Shown here in pieces: positions 1-4,888 of a stretch of DNA of 6,784 nt. The position numbers and the translations under genes were made by a program. The notes beneath the pieces were generated by a model that had not been told where the DNA came from, searched no databases, and saw nothing but the letters and a program-made list of their open reading frames with translations. Each line of letters begins with the position of its first letter. The first letter of the stretch is position 1. This DNA is from CAYVXE01 sp964455375 (GTDB lineage Bacteria; Zhuqueibacterota; Zhuqueibacteria; Oceanimicrobiales; Oceanimicrobiaceae): contig CAYVXE010000170.1 in the NCBI GenBank assembly GCA_964455375.1, forward strand, positions 1-6,784. Reading direction: 5' to 3'.

Positions 1-656
1 TGTTCGTCTCCCGGACCGGTATGCCAGATGACTGTTGAGAACGCGGACAGCCCGCTGTATTCCTCGCCGTTTAAATCCGTGCCCTTGCCGGTGAAGACAA
101 TCGACTCGGTGACGCCAAATTTCGTTTCATAGTCCCACACGGTGTAATTGTGAAAACCTGATCGAATCAAAATGGAATCCATCAAGGCGTCTTTACGTGC
201 ATCTTTATCGTCATCCACGCTTGCATCATCATCGATGATGAGAACGCCCTGATCCTGCGTTGGTCCGAGAACATGAAATTTCCGTTGTGCCGGTGTTTCG
301 TCAATTGCGCCATTATCATCAACAGCGCGAACCTGTAAAGTATAAAAGCCGAGCGGCAGCTTGAAATCCTGATAATTCTTTGGCGTGGTTATCCAGGTAT
401 TGTCGTACAAGGGGCCCTCGATTCTGTACTGAAATTCCTTGATTCGTCCGTCCCGGTCGTTACCGCGCCATTGGATGCGCAGCCTGAAAGGATTGTTTAT
501 CGAACCTTCTGCCGGAGTGGGGCCGATAAAAGTTTCCGGTGGGAAATTATCCTTTGCTTTTCCGGGATTTGTTGGTTCAATGTTACAAGCAGCCAGTACA
601 AGCAGTGCAAAAAATGAAAATATCGTTGCTGTTTTTAATCGTTTATTCACTGTCAT
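1..656 (-). CDS. Lipoprotein with Ig/FN3-like domain, C-terminus beyond window
   Basis: Open frame of 218 codons from an ATG at 656 to the window edge with no stop, so the 3' part is missing. A Shine-Dalgarno GGAGAA (666-671) sits 9 nt upstream. The N-terminus is a lipoprotein signal: basic residues (K5, R6, K8), a hydrophobic stretch at about 9-21, and lipobox L21-A22-A23-C24, with N25 at +2. The mature protein starts with a Pro-rich linker, then about residues 37-130 look like an Ig/FN3-type beta sandwich (motifs PPETFIGP, W63-RGNDRDG, FYTLQVRAVDDNG). From about residue 137 a new segment begins, GVLIIDDD followed by VDDDKDARKDAL, then a later strand STVIWHTG at 207-214. This resembles the start of an alpha/beta domain that follows Ig-like modules in large surface proteins of uncultured FCB-type bacteria; I recall this pattern but cannot name the family. 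It follows the 705-1865 gene after 48 bp and is probably co-transcribed. Function unknown; an extracellular or outer-membrane location is likely. Confidence 0.9.
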   Translation of the reverse strand, partial: MTVNKRLKTATIFSFFALLVLAACNIEPTNPGKAKDNFPPETFIGPTPAEGSINNPFRLRIQWRGNDRDGRIKEFQYRIEGPLYDNTWITTPKNYQDFKLPLGFYTLQVRAVDDNGAIDETPAQRKFHVLGPTQDQGVLIIDDDASVDDDKDARKDALMDSILIRSGFHNYTVWDYETKFGVTESIVFTGKGTDLNGEEYSGLSAFSTVIWHTGPGDE

Positions 657-665
657 TTTAATCAG

Positions 666-671
666 TTCTCC
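666..671 (-). promoter_or_regulatory. Ribosome binding site for the 1-656 lipoprotein
   Basis: GGAGAA on the minus strand, 9 nt before the ATG at 656. It fixes the start of a gene that is cut by the window edge. Confidence 0.75.
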
Positions 672-704
672 AAATGGAAAAATTCAAAACATCAGTTAGA
701 AGCA

Positions 705-1865
705 TCACTGATTGTATTGCAAAAAGTGCATCAACTGAACACCGGTAGAGATGGCATGGTCGGCGCCATGACTGTTATTATAGACTGCCAGATGAAACTC
801 TAAATTAGCATCTGTATCCGGGTTTATAATGATGTCGGTTTTATCATCCTCGACCAAGGTGTTCAGCGGACGACGAATTTCAACAGTCCATTTGCTGCCG
901 TCATGTTTTCCCACTGCCTGAATATCGGCTCTTTCGCCCGTTGGATTTTGGATGATATAGCCGGGGATTCTGTTGCCGCCAATCCATGGCAAGGTGCTGT
1001 AATACGTTACGGCAACCGAATCGTACAGGACCGGGACATTTGCGCCCGGATCCTGCGGCGTTGCGAAGCCTGGGCCATCATTTTTGATGTTTTCTTTGAA
1101 TACGGCATCTCCCTTGTCCCCGGAAATTCCCTCATCATTCATGGTCATATCATCTGCATATTTTTTGGGATTTGAAAGACCTGCATGCCAATACCATATA
1201 TCCACATTTTCATCGGTGTCTGTTTGCATGGTCTTACCATGGCACATATTCGTGCAGTTGAGAAAATTCGTAGCATTGACATTGAACATAAATGCAAGGC
1301 CGTCTTCATCGCCGCTGAATTCGATCTTGTTATATTCGTAGATGAATTGGGTGTCCGCAGGGACAACGGTTGTGTCAATTTTTATTTTTTTGACCGTACC
1401 GAGATAGTTGTAAAAAGGCTCCGAGATGCGCTGCCAATTGTATTTGATTTTTGCGTTGGCGAAGGTTGTATCGCCGGAATTGGGTTTTCCTAACCACCAG
1501 AAATCTCTTTGTTCGCTTTTGCTGGTATCTTCCCATGTGGCCAAAATGAAAACATAGTAATTATCATATAATGCCTTCAGGGTGACAGTGGGTCCCGCAC
1601 CGGAATTGGTTTCCGTTTCCACGTCAAGGGGCATTGTCAATCCCCAGACGGCATCGTTTCCGTCGCCGTCCATAACCGGGGCAGTGGGAGAGTCGGTTTC
1701 AAGATATCCCATAATGGGATATACATTCAAGCTCGTTGATTCAAAGTCTTCAACTGATAAACCGGTTTGTACAACCGATGTTGTCCCTTTTTTATTGCAT
1801 GCCGTAAAACTTAAAAATGCGAGACCAAAAACGACCAGAATTGTTATGCGCATGTACCTTCGCAT
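705..1865 (-). CDS. EB_dh-family heme-binding lipoprotein with CxxxCH motif
   Basis: 386 residues, complete, TGA stop. The first ATG is supported by AGGAG (1874-1878) 8 nt upstream; M5 is a weaker alternative. The signal is lipoprotein type: hydrophobic stretch about 7-20, then F20-T21-A22-C23, with an unusual Phe at -3. The mature part matches the ethylbenzene-dehydrogenase-related (EB_dh, DOMON-like) pattern: opening strand PVMDGDGNDAVW (63-74), LKALYDNYYVFILATWED (96-113), DIWYWHAGLSNPKKYADD (222-239), PGYIIQNP (301-308), ADIQAVG..G.KWTVEIRR (313-332), and the closing strand with FHLAVYNNSHGADHAIST (357-374). It is clearly paralogous to the 2731-3822 product. Residues 204-209 read C-T-N-M-C-H, a CxxxCH motif that could attach heme c covalently or bind a metal; it lies just before the WYW motif and the paralogue lacks it. 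EB_dh domains bind heme b non-covalently in redox enzyme gamma subunits, and stand-alone members are often linked to respiratory chains. No catalytic partner is in the window, so the redox role is inferred. Confidence 0.93.
   Translation of the reverse strand: MRRYMRITILVVFGLAFLSFTACNKKGTTSVVQTGLSVEDFESTSLNVYPIMGYLETDSPTAPVMDGDGNDAVWGLTMPLDVETETNSGAGPTVTLKALYDNYYVFILATWEDTSKSEQRDFWWLGKPNSGDTTFANAKIKYNWQRISEPFYNYLGTVKKIKIDTTVVPADTQFIYEYNKIEFSGDEDGLAFMFNVNATNFLNCTNMCHGKTMQTDTDENVDIWYWHAGLSNPKKYADDMTMNDEGISGDKGDAVFKENIKNDGPGFATPQDPGANVPVLYDSVAVTYYSTLPWIGGNRIPGYIIQNPTGERADIQAVGKHDGSKWTVEIRRPLNTLVEDDKTDIIINPDTDANLEFHLAVYNNSHGADHAISTGVQLMHFLQYNQ
1239..1256 (-). other. CxxxCH motif codons (candidate heme c or metal site)
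   Basis: The six codons encode C204-T-N-M-C208-H209 of the EB_dh-family lipoprotein. Apart from the lipobox cysteine C23 these are its only cysteines. The spacing is one residue longer than the classical CxxCH heme c site. Confidence 0.6.
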
Positions 1866-1873
1866 CAGGACTT

Positions 1874-1878
1874 CTCCT
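1874..1878 (-). promoter_or_regulatory. Ribosome binding site for the CxxxCH lipoprotein
   Basis: AGGAG within GAGGAGAA on the minus strand, 8 nt before the ATG at 1865. It supports the first of two possible start codons (M1 rather than M5). Confidence 0.8.
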
Positions 1879-1885
1879 CATTTGG

Positions 1886-1891
1886 ATTATA
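1886..1891 (-). promoter_or_regulatory. Possible -10 box upstream of the CxxxCH lipoprotein
   Basis: A perfect TATAAT on the minus strand, 20 nt before the start codon. No good -35 hexamer is seen 16-18 nt further up, and transcription from here would begin right at the ribosome binding site, leaving a very short leader. The 865-bp gap means this gene probably needs its own promoter, but in such AT-rich DNA this match may be chance. Confidence 0.22.
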
Positions 1892-1985
1892 ATGTTTGAC
1901 TTGTTCTAATTACATTTTCTAGTACTAAACACTATTTCGTCACTGTTTAGGTAACTTTAAATTTTCTTAAAATACATTCTATTTA

Positions 1986-2204
1986 AACGCAGAGGTCGCG
2001 GAGAACGCAGAGATGATATTGAAACTGTCCATAATAGCAACACTTCAAATGCTTAAAGGCGTATTTGTCCAGTCGTATTCAAGTTTTTTCCTTTATTTTG
2101 TAATTTAACCTGGTTTAGGGTCTTTACATCCAGCGAAGTGCAAGTATCAAAACCTGATATTATTTTTTTCCTGTGCATCTCAGCGTCCTCAGCACCTCTG
2201 CGTT
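1986..2204. repeat. Inverted-repeat element with CGCAGAG-type ends
   Basis: The left arm 1986-2015 and the right arm 2176-2204 are inverted copies. Both read AACGCAGAGGT and end in GAGATG; with one gap about 26 of 29-30 positions agree. Each arm is itself three tandem units of about 9 bp: CGCAGAGgt, CGCGGAGaa, CGCAGAGat on the left, and CGCAGAGgt, GCTGAGga, CGCTGAGat on the right. The arms enclose 160 bp of AT-rich DNA without an open frame. From memory, CGCAGAG strings of this kind are common dispersed intergenic repeats in many environmental bacterial genomes. No clear target duplication flanks it. It could be a non-autonomous mobile unit or a structural repeat. Confidence 0.75.
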
Positions 2205-2309
2205 GATTTTTTTACGGCATAACGAACTTCAAGTTGTAAAAAACTTGCAGCAATCTGAACAGTTATGCTATTTCTTTATTTCTTTCAGGAAAATTTTAAA
2301 CATCTTTAT

Positions 2310-2670
2310 AACCACGAATTTCACTAATGACACAAATTGATATAAAGATGAATTGGCCTGTCTTTTCTGTTCCAGACATGGTTAACCCTGTTAAACAGAT
2401 ACTTTCGTTATCTACCTAACTCGGCTGAAAATATAAGCACACCTAATATTTTTAGAAAGTACGATAATTATTTAACAGGGTGAACCAAACTAATTTAACA
2501 TGCCAAGAAACGAAACGACAGTATTCAAATCCTTCTGATATATGACCTTAAAAAAATCTATCCCGGTATATTACAAACTTTCATTGCTGCACCCACAATA
2601 TCGCAAACTTTTTCCTTAAAAATAAATTCTGCTATTTGAATGACTCTCAAAATTAGTGTAATTAGTGGTT
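2310..2670. repeat. Inverted-repeat element with AACCACNAATT-type ends
   Basis: Left arm 2310-2328 reads AACCACGAATTTCACTAAT; the inverse of 2652-2670 reads AACCACTAATTACACTAAT, so 17 of 19 positions agree. The arms are again 9-bp periodic: CACGAATTT, CACTAATGA, CACAAATTG from 2313 on the left, and two units, CACTAATTA and CACTAATTT, on the right. They enclose 323 bp with no gene, including the smaller inverted repeat at 2379-2487. Flanks are similar but not identical (catctttat against cattatctt), so a target duplication is not established. Confidence 0.7.
2379..2487. repeat. Nested inverted repeat, TGGTTAACCCTGTTAA type
   Basis: The left arm 2379-2394 reads TGGTTAACCCTGTTAA. The inverse of 2472-2487 reads TGGTTCACCCTGTTAA, agreeing at 15 of 16 positions, and one more base pair on the loop side also matches. 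The arms enclose 77 bp of AT-rich DNA. The pair lies wholly inside the 2310-2670 repeat pair, suggesting one element inserted in another or one composite unit. The loop is too long for a simple intrinsic terminator. Confidence 0.65.
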
Positions 2671-2730
2671 CATTATCTTTTACTTTTCAAATGCAGTTTC
2701 CGCTCGATTCGCATAGAACCATATTACATT

Positions 2731-3822
2731 TTAATTGTGTCGCGGCGGTATATATTCGAAACTGAGAACCACTTGGTCTCTGCTGAGAAAGATGGAGTCA
2801 TTTGAGCTTTCCAGCGGAGATTTTTTGTTATTACCGATGGCAACCAGGAAAACCTGGCTGAAATAGCGATCGTCGGGCGAAAAGGAAATATCATTTGAAT
2901 GTTTTGTAGCGGAAGAGCGAACAAGCTCCACCGTCCATTGCCCATCCTGCCAGTTCCCTGCTGCCATGATGTCCGCAGGGTCATCTTTGGGTTCTTCCAG
3001 GGCATAACCGGGAACTGTTACATTTGTTGTCGGTTCTGCATAAGGCGTGTTCTTTAAAAAATCGGCGTCTGATTTGAACAGAAAACTATTGGGTGCATCA
3101 TCACTGGAATAAATGCGCGGTTTTGTCGGTGGTGCGGAACCGACTGTGTTCACCCACGCCCACAATGGCTTGTCATCCGTAGAATCTCGGGGGGTGAGAT
3201 TGTCATCGTAATTCAAATCCCATGTATTTTGCTCCGTATCGGTGTCGTTTAAATAATTTAATCCGTCAATCCAGAGGGAAGCTTTTTGAGTGGAATCTTC
3301 TGCCTGGGAAATGAGTAAGTACTGATCTTCTGCGTAACCCAGAGGGTTCGTGAGTGCTGCATCCCAATACCAAACATCATTGCGATCCGACAAGGAAAAC
3401 CATTGAAGTAACAGCCAGTCAGATTGTTGATTTGTGCGCTGCCAGCGACTTTGGTCCGGCAGGTATTCCCAATGTTGTTTGTCGATGTTTTTTTCTGCAT
3501 CGGGCCAGCTAATGAGCAGTGCAAGATAGGCACGTTCGTTCCAGTCTGCTTTTCCTTTGGCCCACTCTTTCCACCATACGGCTTTAAATTCAATGTTGAA
3601 TTCCTGACCTTTATTTTTGCCTTCGGTAGGCACAACATGAACATAATATGGTCGTGCTTCTTCCCACAAAGCTTCATTTCCAATTCCGTCCAGCACCGGC
3701 CTTTGGTCAACATATTTGGCCTGAAGTTCCTGCAAGGGGGCTGTGGCTGTTGGGATCGAACCATCGCTGCAGGCCATGAAGACCAATCCAAATGAAAAAA
3801 GGATTAATAAAAAAGTTTTCAT
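2731..3822 (-). CDS. EB_dh-family lipoprotein without the CxxxCH motif
   Basis: 363 residues, complete, TAA stop. The ATG at 3822 lies 10 bp after the stop of the barrel gene; an AAGAG (3830-3834) that overlaps that stop is a modest ribosome binding site 7 nt upstream, suggesting translational coupling. The N-terminus is a lipoprotein signal with lipobox F15-M16-A17-C18 and S19 at +2; Phe at -3 is unusual and shared with the 705-1865 protein. The mature protein shows the EB_dh/DOMON-like pattern: RPVLDGIGNEALWEEA (41-56), FNIEFKAVWW (75-84), YLALLISWPDAEKN (99-112), DVWYWDAALTNPLGYAEDQYL (149-169), PGYALEEP (271-278), ADIMAAG.W.DGQWTVELVR (283-302), and the last strands VFLVAIGNN and VVLSFEY. 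C18 is its only cysteine, so covalent heme attachment is not possible, though non-covalent heme b or another ligand is. The WYW motif is followed by Asp (D154), where I recall Lys in many family members. The role may be ligand binding or electron transfer on the lipid-anchored surface; this is inferred. Confidence 0.93.
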   Translation of the reverse strand: MKTFLLILFSFGLVFMACSDGSIPTATAPLQELQAKYVDQRPVLDGIGNEALWEEARPYYVHVVPTEGKNKGQEFNIEFKAVWWKEWAKGKADWNERAYLALLISWPDAEKNIDKQHWEYLPDQSRWQRTNQQSDWLLLQWFSLSDRNDVWYWDAALTNPLGYAEDQYLLISQAEDSTQKASLWIDGLNYLNDTDTEQNTWDLNYDDNLTPRDSTDDKPLWAWVNTVGSAPPTKPRIYSSDDAPNSFLFKSDADFLKNTPYAEPTTNVTVPGYALEEPKDDPADIMAAGNWQDGQWTVELVRSSATKHSNDISFSPDDRYFSQVFLVAIGNNKKSPLESSNDSIFLSRDQVVLSFEYIPPRHN

Positions 3823-3832
3823 AGTATTTCTC

Positions 3833-4843
3833 TTAGAAATTTAATGTGAGAGTTAATCTTTGTGCGTTTTGCAAAAAGCCCATATCAACATAGGCATAAT
3901 CCAGCGATGTCTTCATCCCGGCTATCGGAACATTGAAGCCGACACCGAAAGACGGACCTTCCATCGGCTCTTCAGCGGCGACGGAATGTTTTGCATCAAT
4001 TTGAACTTGTTTGTCTTTATCTTCCAGCATAACAAATCCGCGATATCCTGCTCTCAGTGCCAATATGTTTTTAAAAGTATATTCCGCTCCCATGGCCACT
4101 TGTTCAACATTGTCATTGGGGTGCGCGCCTTCAACAGTAACGATCATTCGATTGTCATTCCAGTTAAAAGCTTCACCAACGATGCCAAATTTAAAGGTTG
4201 TCGGCAAAGAAAACTCTTCATTAATGAATTTGACGTTCGGGCCAAAATTGGTGATCATCATGGAGAATTTTATGCCGCGAATACCAATGTTAAACATGGT
4301 GCCAAAATCTACGGCCCAGGTTGTCACACTCTCATTGTCCAGGAATTCGGAAACCATTTTGACGTTGCCGCCAATTGCAAATCTATCCGTGAGCCCGCGG
4401 GCATAACTCAGGCCAACCAGCCAGTCTGTTGCAGAAAAATATTCGCCGGTCCAGCCTTTATAAGGAACGGTTTTTTTCATATCTCCTGTTGAAAGTGCGC
4501 CAACGAAAGCCCCGATCGTTCCGAAAAGTTTTGTCGGAATGGCTGTGCCGACAAAACCATAGTTAATATCAGCGGGCCATTGCGTCAATGAAAAAATTGC
4601 TCCCCGCTCTTTGAGTTGTGTGAGTCCTGCGGGATTGTAATACATCGCGGAAACGTCATTGGCGAGCGCAATGAAAGATTCTCCCATACCAACAGCGCGG
4701 GCACTCGGGCCAATTTTAAGAAATTGGAATCCGGTCGTTCCTACTTTGCCGCGACCGGCAAATCTTGTCAATTCGACTTGTGCCGAGGCGAACGCCGTCC
4801 ATGCAAAGAGTATGATTAAAAAGACATAGTGTTTAATTTTCAT
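3833..4843 (-). CDS. PorV/PorQ-family outer-membrane beta-barrel protein
   Basis: 336 residues, complete, TAA stop. The ATG is preceded by AGGAG (4854-4858) 10 nt upstream. A type I signal peptide covers residues 1-21 (K2, K4, hydrophobic 6-18, cleavage after A19-S20-A21, Q22 first in the mature chain). The family hallmark is at 41-74: FLKIGPSARAVGMGES, then ALANDVSAMYYNPAGL. This block is typical of PorV/PorQ (UPF0164) proteins, relatives of FadL-type barrels. The rest is alternating amphipathic strands with Gly and aromatic girdle residues, and the chain ends in LTLTLNF with the C-terminal Phe expected of an outer-membrane barrel. In type IX secretion PorV is the shuttle that receives cargo with a C-terminal sorting domain; in FCB-like genomes many paralogues occur whose job is unknown. 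It lies 45 bp after a gene whose product ends in such a domain, consistent with a barrel-cargo pair, but no other secretion component is in the window. A transporter for small hydrophobic compounds is an alternative. Confidence 0.93.
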   Translation of the reverse strand: MKIKHYVFLIILFAWTAFASAQVELTRFAGRGKVGTTGFQFLKIGPSARAVGMGESFIALANDVSAMYYNPAGLTQLKERGAIFSLTQWPADINYGFVGTAIPTKLFGTIGAFVGALSTGDMKKTVPYKGWTGEYFSATDWLVGLSYARGLTDRFAIGGNVKMVSEFLDNESVTTWAVDFGTMFNIGIRGIKFSMMITNFGPNVKFINEEFSLPTTFKFGIVGEAFNWNDNRMIVTVEGAHPNDNVEQVAMGAEYTFKNILALRAGYRGFVMLEDKDKQVQIDAKHSVAAEEPMEGPSFGVGFNVPIAGMKTSLDYAYVDMGFLQNAQRLTLTLNF

Positions 4844-4853
4844 CGTAATAAGG

Positions 4854-4858
4854 CTCCT
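4854..4858 (-). promoter_or_regulatory. Ribosome binding site for the PorV-like barrel gene
   Basis: AGGAG on the minus strand, 10 nt before the ATG at 4843, inside the 45-bp gap after the upstream gene. It confirms the start that yields an intact signal peptide. Confidence 0.75.
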
Positions 4859-4888
4859 ATCAGCTTGTCCCGCTTTTGTAATATTTTG

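Larger units (their letters stand above)
1866..2730. other. Long AT-rich intergenic region with repeats, no gene seen
   Basis: About 865 bp separate the two EB_dh-family lipoprotein genes, while the other gaps in the window are 10-48 bp. I found no open frame here with a ribosome binding site and coding character, no tRNA-like fold, and no GC-rich hairpin plus T-run that would make a convincing terminator for the 2731-3822 gene. The region contains three inverted-repeat pairs (1986-2204, 2310-2670, 2379-2487), listed separately. Confidence 0.8.

Noticed and set aside
439..699. Plus-strand open frame of 86 codons
   Set aside because: It is antisense to the N-terminal part of the lipoprotein at 1-656, whose signal peptide, lipobox and ribosome binding site are clear. 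The plus-strand translation shows no domain or start signal.
2217..2268. GCATAAC and GTTATGC inverted 7-mers with an inner CAAGTT/AACTTG pair, resembling an integron attC site
   Set aside because: The ends look attC-like, but the outer arms have unequal spacers (6 and 14 nt), GCATAAC departs from RYYYAAC at one base, the total of 52 bp is short, and no integrase or cassette is present. A 7-bp inverted pair is easily found by chance in AT-rich DNA.
2671..2730. Intrinsic terminator after the 2731-3822 gene
   Set aside because: No GC-rich stem followed by a T-run is seen on the minus strand in this stretch; the nearby repeat arm pairs only with a partner more than 300 bp away.
3860..4492. Plus-strand open frame of 210 codons opposite the barrel gene
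   Set aside because: The minus-strand product has a signal peptide, the PorV hallmark and a C-terminal Phe; the plus translation is a low-information shadow.
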